Positions 1-7,196 of a DNA stretch of 64,000 nt are shown piece by piece (position 1 is the stretch's first letter; every line of letters begins with the position of its first letter). The stretch is taken from assembly GCA_013360215.1 (NCBI GenBank), contig JABWCP010000003.1:124001-188000 (forward strand), written 5' to 3'. The notes under the pieces were generated by a model that was not told the DNA's origin, searched no databases, and saw only the letters and a program-made list of their open reading frames with translations. Origin of the DNA: a bacterium (GTDB lineage: Bacteria > CLD3 > SB21). A program made the translations under genes and the position numbers.

Positions 1-298
1 TATCTATTCCCTAAGGCCGGGCCGTTTCCGATACAAAGCCCCCGCGATCTTCAAGCCGGAGTCAAGCCGCATCAGTCATACCATTCGTCAAAATTTCGCC
101 GATCACATTCGCGCACAGATGCAGTCGTTACAGGCATGGCGTTCGTACGACATCAATCGCCTCAAAATGACGTCACCCGCCAATGCGATGGTGCGTATCA
201 GTCTCGGTGAAGCGCTGGATGTGATGATCACCCATACCGAACGCCACATGGCGCAGGTGGATCGCATCCTGCAGCATCCCCAGTTTCCGACATCATGA
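1..298 (+). CDS. DinB-like protein, C-terminal part (5' end outside window)
   Basis: An open frame runs from the window edge to a TGA at 296-298 and encodes about 98 residues. The end of the protein contains EALDVMITHTERHMAQVDRIL, a helical stretch with the H-x3-H spacing (HTERH) found in the last metal-binding helix of DinB/YfiT-type four-helix-bundle proteins. These proteins often act as thiol-dependent metalloenzymes or damage-inducible proteins of unclear substrate. The N-terminus, and so the first metal ligand, is not in the window. The gene is on the opposite strand to the restriction island and converges with hsdM, so it probably marks the left border of the island. The family call rests only on the C-terminal motif. 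Confidence 0.6.
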   Translation, partial: IYSLRPGRFRYKAPAIFKPESSRISHTIRQNFADHIRAQMQSLQAWRSYDINRLKMTSPANAMVRISLGEALDVMITHTERHMAQVDRILQHPQFPTS

Positions 299-368
299 AA
301 TTTGGATTTACGTGCGGCTGCGCGATAGCGGGATTGATTGAGTGGGAGTGTGCGATTTGGATTTTTGT

Positions 369-1835
369 CTATGCTTTGGTGCTTTTCCCGTTTAGCCCAT
401 CCACAACTTCTTTGAAACTCTCCAGCGCGGCTTCGACGTTCTCCACTATTTCCATCGCGAGAATATCCGGGTCGGGAAGATTTTCCAGGTCGCCGAGGTT
501 GTCGTCCTTGAGCCAGAATATGTCGAGGCTGGTCTTGTCACGCGCAATGATCTCGTCGTAGGTAAATTTCTTGAAGCGTTCCGTCTCTTTACGTTTCTGG
601 CGATTGGGCGGATTATAACATTTGATGAAGTCCTGCAAGTGCTCGTACTTCATCGGATCGGTCTTGAGCGTGAAATGCTGATTCGTCCGCAGATCGTATA
701 TCCAGACTTCCTTCGTCCATGGCGTTTTCGAGGCCTGGCGATTATCAAAGAATATCACATTGGCCTTAACGCCTTGCGCGTAGAAAAGGCCCGTGGGCAG
801 TCTCAGGATCGTATGCAGATCGGTCATGTCCAAGAGGCGCTTGCGAACGGTCTCTCCCGCGCCGCCTTCAAAGAGAACATTATCCGGCACGACCACCGCC
901 GCTTCGCCGTCGATCTTGAGCATGGCGCGGATATGCTGAACGAAGTTCAGTTGTTTATTGCTCGTCGTGGCCCAGAAATCCTGGCGATTGTACGTCAGCA
1001 TTTCTTTTTCCTGCTCGCCTTCTTCGTTCGTGATCGTGATACTGCTTTTCTTGCCGAAGGGCGGATTGGCAAAGACATAGTGGTACGTATCCTTCGGCGG
1101 AGAGATCAGAGAATCATTCCTATCAATGGGCGGCTCGCTATTCAGGTCGCCGATATTGTGCAGAAACAAATTCATCAGGCACAGCCGCGCCGCATTCGGC
1201 ACGATCTCCCAGCCGCGAAACGCTTTGTATTTCAGGAACTCGCGCTGGCCTTTATTCAGATCCTGCTTGGTGAGATAGTCATAACAGGCGAGAAAAAATC
1301 CGCCGGTGCCGCAGGCGGGATCGGCAATGGTCTTATTCGGTTCGGGCTGAACGCATTCCACCATCGCGCGGATCAGCGCGCGCGGGGTAAAATACTGCCC
1401 CGCCCCGCTTTTCGTGTCTTCGGCGTTCTTCTCCAGCAGGCCTTCGTAAATGTCACCTTTCACATCCGCGCCGAGAATGACCCAATTCTCTTCGTCGATC
1501 ATCCTGATCAACTTGAAAAGCTTCGCCGGGTCCTGGATCTTATTCTGCGACTTAAAGAATATCTGCCCGATCATGCCTTTTTCTTTCGACAATTCGCGAA
1601 GCATCTTCACGTAGTGTTTTTCCAGCGCATCGCCGGACTTATCTCGCAGGGTCGGCCACGCAAAGTCTTTCGGAATGTCCGTTTTCCGGCTGTACGGCGG
1701 CTTGGAGTATTCGTCCGCCATTTTCAGGAATAGCAGATAGGTCAACTGCTCCAGATAGTCTCCGTAACCCACGCCGTCATCGCGGAGCGTATTACAGAAA
1801 GACCAGATTTTTGAAACGAGTGCGTTGGTGGTCAT
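369..1835 (-). CDS. hsdM: Type I restriction-modification DNA methyltransferase subunit HsdM
   Basis: The 488-residue protein is the N6-adenine methyltransferase subunit that pairs with HsdS to methylate the target and with HsdR to form the restriction complex. The N-terminal ~130 residues form the helical HsdM_N domain. The SAM-binding motif I (DPACGTGGF) lies near residue 171 and the catalytic motif IV (NPPF) near residue 255. Length is normal for the family. The start is an ATG with GGAGCTGA just upstream. It is the last gene of the minus-strand island and lies 37 bp after abiEii. Its first ~60 bp are copied, in broken form, at 3455-3579 and 5624-5744. Unlike those copies, the intact gene has no palindrome inserted after codon 8. 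Confidence 0.97.
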   Translation of the reverse strand: MTTNALVSKIWSFCNTLRDDGVGYGDYLEQLTYLLFLKMADEYSKPPYSRKTDIPKDFAWPTLRDKSGDALEKHYVKMLRELSKEKGMIGQIFFKSQNKIQDPAKLFKLIRMIDEENWVILGADVKGDIYEGLLEKNAEDTKSGAGQYFTPRALIRAMVECVQPEPNKTIADPACGTGGFFLACYDYLTKQDLNKGQREFLKYKAFRGWEIVPNAARLCLMNLFLHNIGDLNSEPPIDRNDSLISPPKDTYHYVFANPPFGKKSSITITNEEGEQEKEMLTYNRQDFWATTSNKQLNFVQHIRAMLKIDGEAAVVVPDNVLFEGGAGETVRKRLLDMTDLHTILRLPTGLFYAQGVKANVIFFDNRQASKTPWTKEVWIYDLRTNQHFTLKTDPMKYEHLQDFIKCYNPPNRQKRKETERFKKFTYDEIIARDKTSLDIFWLKDDNLGDLENLPDPDILAMEIVENVEAALESFKEVVDGLNGKSTKA

Positions 1836-1872
1836 TCAGCTCCAATCAATACGTTTTGTTTTTGAATTGCAG

Positions 1873-2769
1873 TCATCTCCATCGCCATTCCTGCGGAATC
1901 CATTCTGTGACAGTGTTCGCTATCAGTGCCGGCTCAATAAAAGCTTGAATGGATTTTACGACCTGTGAAAAATCGGCGGTTTCCTTAAGATGATTTGAAT
2001 GAATAAATGCTTTCCACATTTCTTGCTTTTCTTTACGTTCATAAAACTCTGAATTCCAAATAGCTTTACGTTGTTCGATGCTGGTTTCTCGCTTTTGAAA
2101 TGTTGATTGGATCGCATGGTTTAGAATCTCTTTTGAATAACTTTTCTGAAGAGCTAAAAAACGCACGTCAAAAAAGTCCTTAATGCGGCTGTTGATTTCC
2201 GCGAGACTTACCATAGCTTCAAATTTCTCGGCAATGGCTGATTCCAACGAATACACAAAAATCCTCGGACAATCGTGATCCAGTATGACCGGATAATCAA
2301 GTTCGTAAGGATGCGGAATAACGACATCGTCAAAACCGACGTCAATTTGCAATATATCCTTCACGGTGCCCATTCGCACCGGCAACTTTGCTCTGACGTC
2401 GGAATAGCGGTCGCCTTCCGTTATTTTTTCTATCTGGATCTGATCCGGTAAAAATGTCAAGCCGTCTGCGCTGTCGATCAGGGCAATGTCGTTAATAATC
2501 GGCCGGAGCTTTTCAGGTTCATGACTAATCCCGTCAGCAAGAAAGTCCACGTCTTTGGTTACCCGGGACATTGGCATCCGGTGAGCAACAAGCATCATGG
2601 CTCCCTTGAGGATAAGGCTATTCCTGTGTTTTGACTTGCTTAGACGATAGAGAAAACGTTCCTGCACGTAACGTCGTAACAGGGTCATCGGCTCGATTTG
2701 CTGCTGTTTTGCCATCGCAGCCAGTCTGGCCCATACGGAGGCCGGCATGTTTTTGATTTCTTTTTTCAT
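1873..2769 (-). CDS. abiEii: AbiEii/AbiGii-family nucleotidyltransferase toxin
   Basis: The 298-residue protein looks like the toxin of a type IV toxin-antitoxin (AbiE) phage-defence module. The nucleotidyltransferase core begins near residue 52 with LILKGAMMLV, followed by RVTKDVDFLAD near residue 72. The two acidic residues of KDVDF match the metal-binding DxD of the DNA-polymerase-beta-like fold. Known AbiEii enzymes transfer nucleotides to tRNA or another cellular target and cause growth arrest. The start ATG overlaps the stop of the upstream antitoxin gene by 4 bp, the usual coupled arrangement. Length fits the family. It is followed by hsdM, so it sits inside an R-M operon. Confidence 0.88.
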   Translation of the reverse strand: MKKEIKNMPASVWARLAAMAKQQQIEPMTLLRRYVQERFLYRLSKSKHRNSLILKGAMMLVAHRMPMSRVTKDVDFLADGISHEPEKLRPIINDIALIDSADGLTFLPDQIQIEKITEGDRYSDVRAKLPVRMGTVKDILQIDVGFDDVVIPHPYELDYPVILDHDCPRIFVYSLESAIAEKFEAMVSLAEINSRIKDFFDVRFLALQKSYSKEILNHAIQSTFQKRETSIEQRKAIWNSEFYERKEKQEMWKAFIHSNHLKETADFSQVVKSIQAFIEPALIANTVTEWIPQEWRWR

Positions 2770-3359
2770 CCTATCAGCCCTTTGAGAATGGGGCTAATGA
2801 TCTTTTCAACTTTACACCGTCTTGCAAAAGTCATCAGTTTATTCAGATCGCGGGACCGCCGTGATGCATACGTGCGCAGGGCCTCAATGGCAATGGATTC
2901 GCCGAGTTTTCTGCGGTAACGAAAAAGATCGCAAATAGTTTTTTCAGGAGTATAAATGCGAAAACGGCCGCGCGGGGTTTTGACCGACACCATACCGGTC
3001 TTATAATAGGTCTCCGGAAAATAGAATATTCTGACGGGCGGATAGTCCAGTCTGATTTTCGATTTGTTCTGAGGTACGGCTATGAATATTTCCGAAGGAT
3101 TCGCTGTGGTCAGCTCATGATATACCGCCGCAGACGTGAGTGCAATGATCGCCGACGGAATGGCCCAGTGTATGACGTAGTAACTGGAATGGGCATCCGG
3201 TTTTTTTTCCGGCAGACGATACAGGCCTGGTTTTATTTTCTCGATGATCCCGTCCTGAACGGCGCGGGAAACGGTTCGGGGATGAATTCCCGCGTCCTTG
3301 AGCGATTTCATACGTATGAACCCGCCGTTTTTTTTCACTATAACTTCAATATTTGTCAT
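2766..3359 (-). CDS. abiEi: AbiEi-family antitoxin / transcriptional regulator
   Basis: The protein is about 197 residues from the chosen ATG at 3359; a TTG at 3371 would add four. The N-terminal ~50 residues form a winged helix (LKDAGIHPRTVSRAVQDGII then KPGLYRL), as in AbiEi antitoxins, which bind inverted repeats at their own promoter. The rest is the C-terminal antitoxin domain with ALTSAAVYHELTT and TPEKTICDLFRYR. It is directly upstream of abiEii with a 4-bp overlap. A near-perfect 16-bp inverted repeat lies 18-65 bp upstream of the start codon and is the likely autoregulatory operator. In type IV systems the antitoxin does not bind the toxin; it represses the operon and opposes the toxin's effect. 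Confidence 0.88.
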   Translation of the reverse strand: MTNIEVIVKKNGGFIRMKSLKDAGIHPRTVSRAVQDGIIEKIKPGLYRLPEKKPDAHSSYYVIHWAIPSAIIALTSAAVYHELTTANPSEIFIAVPQNKSKIRLDYPPVRIFYFPETYYKTGMVSVKTPRGRFRIYTPEKTICDLFRYRRKLGESIAIEALRTYASRRSRDLNKLMTFARRCKVEKIISPILKGLIG

Positions 3360-3377
3360 ATGTAAATCCAATTATAT

Positions 3378-3424
3378 GGTTCTAATTCAATGTCAATATA
3401 ATAAAATAACATTGAAAAAGAACC
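3378..3424 (-). promoter_or_regulatory. Inverted-repeat operator upstream of abiEi
   Basis: The arms are GGTTCTAATTCAATGT (3378-3393) and ACATTGAAAAAGAACC (3409-3424). They pair over 16 bp with two mismatches and are separated by 15 bp. A minus-strand TTGACA lies in the left arm and a TATAAT lies just downstream at 3376-3371, although their 14-bp spacing is short for a sigma-70 promoter. AbiEi proteins are known to bind paired inverted repeats at their own promoter, so this is the natural site for autoregulation. Confidence 0.7.
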
Positions 3425-3454
3425 AAATAAATTGTTTGACAAAATCCCGACCTT

Positions 3455-3579
3455 ACGCCGTCATCACGGAGCGTATTACAGAAAGACCCGGTGAGCCCCG
3501 CCCTCATCGTGAGCGAGGTCGAACGAGGAGGCGGGATAAACTCCGTCGAACCGTTTGAAACGAGTGCGTTGGTGGTCAT
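3455..3579 (-). pseudogene. Broken hsdM 5' end, copy 1 (with palindrome insertion)
   Basis: On the minus strand this stretch starts with the same codons as hsdM (MTTNALVS), then a ~65-bp palindromic insertion, then returns to SFCNTLRDDGV, the hsdM sequence that follows residue 11. Homology stops abruptly at about 3455. The insertion keeps the reading frame: KIW of intact hsdM is replaced by 23 unrelated codons. The upstream rloB gene ends in a TGATG overlap with this false start. In the ancestor, then, rloB probably ran directly into hsdM. It forms the border between the abiE and rloAB modules. Confidence 0.9.
3489..3553. repeat. Nested palindromic repeat inside hsdM remnant 1
   Basis: The inner hairpin spans 3497-3535: left arm CCCGCCCTCATCGT, loop GAGCGAGGTCGA, right arm ACGAGGAGGCGGG, with small mismatches. 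It sits between the halves of an outer element: CGGT plus GAGC at 3489-3496, and GTCGA plus ACCG at 3545-3553. The outer pieces are the two ends of the same conserved loop found in the simple copies at 9317, 9940 and 12991. The structure reads as one repeat inserted into the loop of another. Confidence 0.75.
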
Positions 3580-4181
3580 CAGTTATATTTGTTAAGCTCA
3601 TCAACAAGCTTGTGAACCGTGCTGACAGATTCTGTGTGTTGTTTACCGTTTTCTTTTCCATTATAAATCTTCGTCGCACGGACAATTGCTTTGTCCTGAG
3701 TGGAAATCAATTCGCTATACATCTTTTGTAATGTTTTTTCGGTCTTGTCGTATGGAAATGGAAGGTTTCTATCCAAAATGCCCTTATATTGACTTCGATC
3801 CATGGGATTTCCATTGTGGTCGTGAAAATGCAGCAAAAACCAATAGTCAAACGCTTGATTTGAATATGCAACCTTACAACCCTCTTCTTCCGCTTTTCTA
3901 ATGGATTTTTGAAAATCTCCTTCATCGGTTTCATCTCTATCGAATACTAGCCACGTCTGATCAAACTTGATTTCTTTTTTCTTCTGAATTCTATTCTTTG
4001 TTTTAATCGCATTCGTTACAAAAGTCATAGAATTACCAACTTCTCCCTGCTCAACTGATGCGTGGGCTCGAAATGAAGAGAAATAGTAATATTCGGTTTC
4101 TCCTTCGCAAATAATCAGCATGGTTGGCCGATAGAACTTTTGGTTGAGAGGTCTCTTAAAATGATGCTTCTTCTTACTCAT
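3579..4181 (-). CDS. rloB: RloB-family TOPRIM-like protein
   Basis: The 200-residue protein matches the RloB family. It shows the early IICEGETEYYYF motif near residue 22, which resembles the glutamate of TOPRIM-type nucleases, and WLVFDRDETDEGDF near residue 75, which resembles the TOPRIM DxD. SNQAFDYWFLLHF near residue 108 is also typical of RloB. RloB genes are known companions of type I restriction loci and follow an AAA ATPase (RloA). Related ATPase-TOPRIM pairs such as PARIS and OLD/Gabija act in phage defence, so a nuclease effector role is inferred. The gene overlaps rloA by 4 bp upstream. Its stop (TGATG) overlaps the false hsdM start downstream. Confidence 0.87.
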   Translation of the reverse strand: MSKKKHHFKRPLNQKFYRPTMLIICEGETEYYYFSSFRAHASVEQGEVGNSMTFVTNAIKTKNRIQKKKEIKFDQTWLVFDRDETDEGDFQKSIRKAEEEGCKVAYSNQAFDYWFLLHFHDHNGNPMDRSQYKGILDRNLPFPYDKTEKTLQKMYSELISTQDKAIVRATKIYNGKENGKQHTESVSTVHKLVDELNKYN

Positions 4182-5470
4182 TCAGACTCCAGCATGGCAT
4201 CAAACTGATTCAGGTAAGGAATTCCTCCGAATTTTCCCATGAGGTAGTTTTTTTCCAGTGCCAAATCATTTCGCGGTTTTTTCCCTTTCTTGAAATCACT
4301 CAAGCTGTACAACTCTGTAGAGCCGTCTTTTTTCTTCTCAGTAAACCATATCTGGTCGCGACGAAAAACATGAGCGCTCAGTAAATTGGTGTCGTGAGTA
4401 GCGAATATCAATTGCGCATTACCGGTATTCGTCTTAGGGCTGTGAAACAGTTCAATTATTCTCTCCGTGAGTAAGGGATGCAATTTGGTGTCTAATTCAT
4501 CAATAATGAACACATTTCCGTTCTTAAGAGCATTTAGTATCGGGCCAGACAAGTGAAAAAATTTCTTTGTTCCTTCCGATTCTTGTTGTTCCAGATTAAA
4601 TACTGCCGGCTGGGTCGCTTCACCCTTTGCATTCATCACCTTTCTTAGTGACACGGCAAAAGGTAATTTACTCTTAGCCGGGTCTACATTGGCTTCCGAG
4701 CTTCCCGTTTTCAAATCAAACTTAATATTGAACCCTTGGCCTTCCTGTTCACGTATTTCAAAATCTTCAATTCCGAAGTCTGCAATTTTCAAAAGTTCGA
4801 GAATAGAATTTTTCTTTTCCTGTATTTGGCATTCCTCAAGAGTAAAACCGAGATAAAGAGAATCGTAAATTCCAGAAACGACATGGAACTGTTTTAACCA
4901 ACTGTGCACTTCATTAGCCATCGGATCATTCAGAATCGTTGCTTTAGCGAGAAACAGTGCATTCGAAGCGACAATATTTTGTTCCTGAACTAATTTCAAA
5001 ATTTTGTGTTTTGCCCCAATATCGTACTGATTGCCATCACGTACAAAAACTTTAGTTTCGCGATCTTTGGTCAGGTAGAGCCATTCCTTCTTAACTTCCT
5101 GAGGGGTCACTTCAAAACCGTAACGATAAAAATGATCTTGCCAATGAAATATCATTTCCATCATGGTCGGCTCATTTACTGTTTCAGTGTTAAGCGCGAA
5201 GGACGCAATTGGAATCGGTATTCCGGCCGGGGATTGAATAGACTGGGTGAATACATACCAAAAAGACGCGAGAGCTTTTATGAGATTGCTTTTACCTGAG
5301 GCGTTGGCTCCATAAATGACAGCGGACTTGAGGAATTTTTGATCCTCTTTGGCGATGACATTCCTGTCTGCGTCGAGCAATTTTTCTTTTAAGCCGGACT
5401 GAACGACCATGCTGAGAGTTTGCTCGTCTCGTAAAGACAGGAAATTCTTTACTTTAAATTGAACGATCAT
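4178..5470 (-). CDS. rloA: RloA-type AAA-15 family ATPase
   Basis: The 430-residue protein is an SMC/OLD-like ATPase. It begins with the ABC-type N-terminal strand MIVQFKVKNFLSLRDEQ. Walker A is VIYGANASGKSNLIKAL (near residue 53) and Walker B is NVFIIDELDTKLHP (near residue 318). A FATHDTNLL switch motif follows, and a helical insertion lies between the Walker motifs. It is the sensor/motor partner of RloB, whose gene starts inside its stop region. The promoter region upstream has two inverted repeats. The pair belongs to the broad group of ATPase plus TOPRIM defence modules; the trigger is unknown. Confidence 0.9.
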   Translation of the reverse strand: MIVQFKVKNFLSLRDEQTLSMVVQSGLKEKLLDADRNVIAKEDQKFLKSAVIYGANASGKSNLIKALASFWYVFTQSIQSPAGIPIPIASFALNTETVNEPTMMEMIFHWQDHFYRYGFEVTPQEVKKEWLYLTKDRETKVFVRDGNQYDIGAKHKILKLVQEQNIVASNALFLAKATILNDPMANEVHSWLKQFHVVSGIYDSLYLGFTLEECQIQEKKNSILELLKIADFGIEDFEIREQEGQGFNIKFDLKTGSSEANVDPAKSKLPFAVSLRKVMNAKGEATQPAVFNLEQQESEGTKKFFHLSGPILNALKNGNVFIIDELDTKLHPLLTERIIELFHSPKTNTGNAQLIFATHDTNLLSAHVFRRDQIWFTEKKKDGSTELYSLSDFKKGKKPRNDLALEKNYLMGKFGGIPYLNQFDAMLESE

Positions 5471-5490
5471 GAGGTTTTTGCGGGTTTTTA

Positions 5491-5575
5491 TTGTGTGGTA
5501 TTTTCACACAAAAATACTATAATAATACTGGATTGTCAATATTAAATAATGATATTTGTGATTTTTTCACAAATA
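5491..5575 (-). promoter_or_regulatory. rloAB promoter region with two inverted repeats
   Basis: A minus-strand TTGACA (5539-5534) and TATTTT (5516-5511) are spaced by 17 bp. They are bracketed by two perfect inverted repeats. TTGTGTG/CACACAA at 5491-5511 lies just downstream of the -10 box. TATTTGTGA/TCACAAATA at 5553-5575 lies upstream of the -35 box. Both share TTGTG...CACAA half-sites, although the spacing differs. The layout suggests a repressor site for the module, but no dedicated repressor is encoded in it. Confidence 0.5.
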
Positions 5576-5623
5576 CACACTTTATAAACACAAATCAGTC
5601 ACTCTAAGCTTTCTTCGAAAGAT

Positions 5624-5744
5624 CGTCATCACGGAGCGTATTACAGAAAGACCCGGTGAGCACCGCCCTCATCGTGAGCGAGGTCGAACGAGGAGGCGGG
5701 ATAAACTCCGTCGAACCGTTTGAAACAAGTGCGTTGGTGGTCAT
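5624..5744 (-). pseudogene. Broken hsdM 5' end, copy 2 (with palindrome insertion)
   Basis: This is almost identical to the remnant at 3455-3579. It has the same false start (MTTNALVS), the same nested palindrome at the same codon, and the same return to SFCNTLRDDGV before homology stops at about 5624. It differs from copy 1 by only a couple of bases (for example GAGCACCG for GAGCCCCG). Shared possession of the palindrome shows that the two remnants derive from one another or from a common palindrome-bearing hsdM, not independently from the present intact gene. It separates the rloAB module from the toxin-antitoxin-chaperone module. Confidence 0.9.
5654..5718. repeat. Nested palindromic repeat inside hsdM remnant 2
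   Basis: Same architecture as the copy at 3489-3553. The inner hairpin is at about 5662-5700, inside the split loop of an outer repeat whose ends are CGGTGAGC (5654-5661) and GTCGAACCG (5710-5718). There is one base change in the inner left arm. Confidence 0.75.
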
Positions 5745-5844
5745 AGAATTTAGAGGTGCTTCACGGTCGCAAGTTTGTACTATGCAAACGAGGCATTGAT
5801 TGTTGTGGACTCACTTTTTCTGATTCCTGAGAGAGTATCGCGGG

Positions 5845-6306
5845 TCATTGTTGCTTGACCACTAACCGCTCCTCAATCTTCTGAAGTAACTCATCCGGGT
5901 TGACAATAGGCAGATACGCGTTTTGAAGCGGTGTACCACGAAATCTTTCGATCATAATCCCTCGAGTAGTGGAATATGTAAGATTAATAGCCAAGATGAA
6001 CAATTCCCTGGGAATTCCTCCAAGTTCTTTGAATTTCTGAAATGCCTCTGGTCCTATTTTGAAAACTCCTTGCGTGACAAGAGCTCCAAGATTTTGCGTA
6101 TTGGATGCCCGCAATATCTTTATGTCCAGATGAGTTTCTATTGCCTCATTTTCTGGCACAACACGAATTCCAATTGCATGATTGAAATTAATTTGCTCGT
6201 TAGGCTGGATGTCTTCAGGCATCTGCTCTTGAACAAATTGTTTGATAGTAAACTTTTCAAGTTTGATCTGAATTGGTATTTGGCTAACAGGGTTGTTCGG
6301 TTCCAT
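5845..6306 (-). CDS. SecB-like chaperone of a toxin-antitoxin-chaperone (TAC) module
   Basis: About 153 residues from the ATG at 6306, or 162 from one at 6333; the former is preferred because AAGG lies upstream. The fold signature matches SecB export chaperones. ALVTQGVFKI corresponds to the SecB E-x-x-Q-x-G-I-F-x-I strand. YSTTRGIMIERFRGTP followed by YLPIVNPDELL corresponds to the SecB C-terminal Y-x-R-x-x-I...G...L-x-P-x-N-x-x-x-L segment. The gene overlaps the end of the antitoxin gene, as in HigBA-SecB TAC systems, where a SecB-like chaperone protects an aggregation-prone antitoxin. It is thus probably dedicated to the antitoxin rather than to general export. Confidence 0.8.
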   Translation of the reverse strand: MEPNNPVSQIPIQIKLEKFTIKQFVQEQMPEDIQPNEQINFNHAIGIRVVPENEAIETHLDIKILRASNTQNLGALVTQGVFKIGPEAFQKFKELGGIPRELFILAINLTYSTTRGIMIERFRGTPLQNAYLPIVNPDELLQKIEERLVVKQQ

Positions 6307-6784
6307 GCGTTGTCGCCTTGTTTGTTGTGACAAAATCTATAGAGCCCTGAACTGGATTAGAGAAAGGAATCGGATAATTCAAATAACCGAGTTCATCCGT
6401 TCTAGCGTTGCCAATCAAATTTGTAAACGGGTAGCGAATAATATTACCTGTCACTATACGTTGTGTATAGAACTCTTGCGTTTTTTGTGCAGAATGATTT
6501 TCACTGTCCAAAATGATCTCCGGCTGTATCTCAAAAACACTCGCGATCTGAGCAATCTTCTTTATTGTCAGATTTTCTTCACCCCGCAATAGCTTAGTAA
6601 TATATGCAACCGAGCAACCAAGTTTTCGAGCAAGAACCGACCGCGACCATTTTTTCTTCACCAGTTGGTTAGACAATTCTTCTGTAAGTTTGATCATGAT
6701 TGATGTAGCGATATATTCAGGATCGCTTTCTCTCAATCTAGTCCATTGGTCAAGAGAGGTAATTTTTTCTGGTTTACCCTTCAT
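6284..6784 (-). CDS. higA: HigA-like XRE-family antitoxin with C-terminal chaperone-dependence tail
   Basis: The 166-residue protein has an XRE helix-turn-helix at about residues 45-95 (WSRSVLARKLGCSVAYITK, then LTIKKIAQIASVF), typical of HigA antitoxins that repress their operon. After the HTH there is a ~65-residue tail rich in aromatic and hydrophobic residues (FYTQRIVTGNIIRYPFTNLI). That is longer than in plain HigA proteins, and it resembles the chaperone-addiction extension that makes TAC antitoxins depend on SecB. It lies between the toxin gene (2-bp gap) and the SecB-like gene (overlap). Confidence 0.85.
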   Translation of the reverse strand: MKGKPEKITSLDQWTRLRESDPEYIATSIMIKLTEELSNQLVKKKWSRSVLARKLGCSVAYITKLLRGEENLTIKKIAQIASVFEIQPEIILDSENHSAQKTQEFYTQRIVTGNIIRYPFTNLIGNARTDELGYLNYPIPFSNPVQGSIDFVTTNKATTHGTEQPC

Positions 6785-6786
6785 CT

Positions 6787-7161
6787 TTAACCCTCCGTAT
6801 TAATTGTGTTTCGGATTGACTTTGCTTTCTTTATCTCTTTTGGTGGTGTTTTTTGTGATTGCTTTCGAAAATAATGGGTTGTTGCAACGCACTTTTTCGG
6901 ATTTCCGTCAAGGAAGAAGCAAAGAACTCTGTAGTTCTTTGGTTTAAATTCCCAGATTCCGTCTTGAAGATGTTTGAATTGCTGATTGTTCGTAATTTGT
7001 CCCTGTTGCCCTAAAAGCCTAAATAATCGATCAAGTGTATCCTGCGCTGACGTTGGGATCTTCTTGTTGTTGAAATACTCAGTAAGGCAGCCATCTTTGC
7101 CGGCGACATAGTATTCATAAATATCGGCCTGTCCGCCATTATGGAATTTTCGAAGTGGCAC
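6787..7161 (-). CDS. higB: HigB-like toxin of the RelE superfamily
   Basis: The 124-residue protein has the HigB/Gp49-like RelE signature: FNNKKIPTSAQDTLDRLFRLL, then KHLQDGIWEFKPKNYRVLCFF and CVATTHYFRKQSQKTPP. The late strand and helix with H-x-F-x-K-x2-x-K-T-P are characteristic. Such toxins cleave mRNA on the ribosome. The gene precedes the antitoxin gene, the usual higBA order. The start is GTG. A small inverted repeat lies immediately upstream. Confidence 0.85.
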   Translation of the reverse strand: MPLRKFHNGGQADIYEYYVAGKDGCLTEYFNNKKIPTSAQDTLDRLFRLLGQQGQITNNQQFKHLQDGIWEFKPKNYRVLCFFLDGNPKKCVATTHYFRKQSQKTPPKEIKKAKSIRNTINTEG

Positions 7162-7162
7162 T

Positions 7163-7196
7163 AATTTAACCTATAAGTTAAACGTTGTCAAGAAGA
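7163..7196 (-). promoter_or_regulatory. Promoter and operator of the TAC module
   Basis: A TTGACA box and a TAAATT box with 17-bp spacing lie immediately upstream of the toxin GTG on the minus strand. The perfect 6-bp inverted repeat TTTAAC/GTTAAA (7165-7182) overlaps the spacer and -10 box. This is a suitable site for HigA autorepression. Transcription would start almost at the GTG, which leaves a very short or absent leader. Confidence 0.5.

Larger units (their letters stand above)
5471..5844. other. Module border without intact genes (rloA upstream region to the SecB-like gene)
   Basis: This 374-bp stretch holds the rloAB promoter with its inverted repeats (5491-5575), the second hsdM remnant (5624-5744) and about 100 bp (5745-5844) with no recognisable feature. 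No intact coding frame is present. Confidence 0.7.

Noticed and set aside
639..1733. Long plus-strand frame opposite hsdM
   Set aside because: It is antisense to the well-supported hsdM. Its sequence shows no domain, and it reflects the codon bias of the real gene.
3579..5470. Calling rloA/rloB a PARIS system
   Set aside because: The ATPase plus TOPRIM-like layout is similar, but the second protein matches RloB rather than the DUF4435-type AriB, so RloAB is the safer name.
3455..5744. The hsdM remnants as insertion-sequence target duplications
   Set aside because: The copies are ~120 bp with internal palindromes, far longer than IS target duplications. No transposase or IS ends are present.
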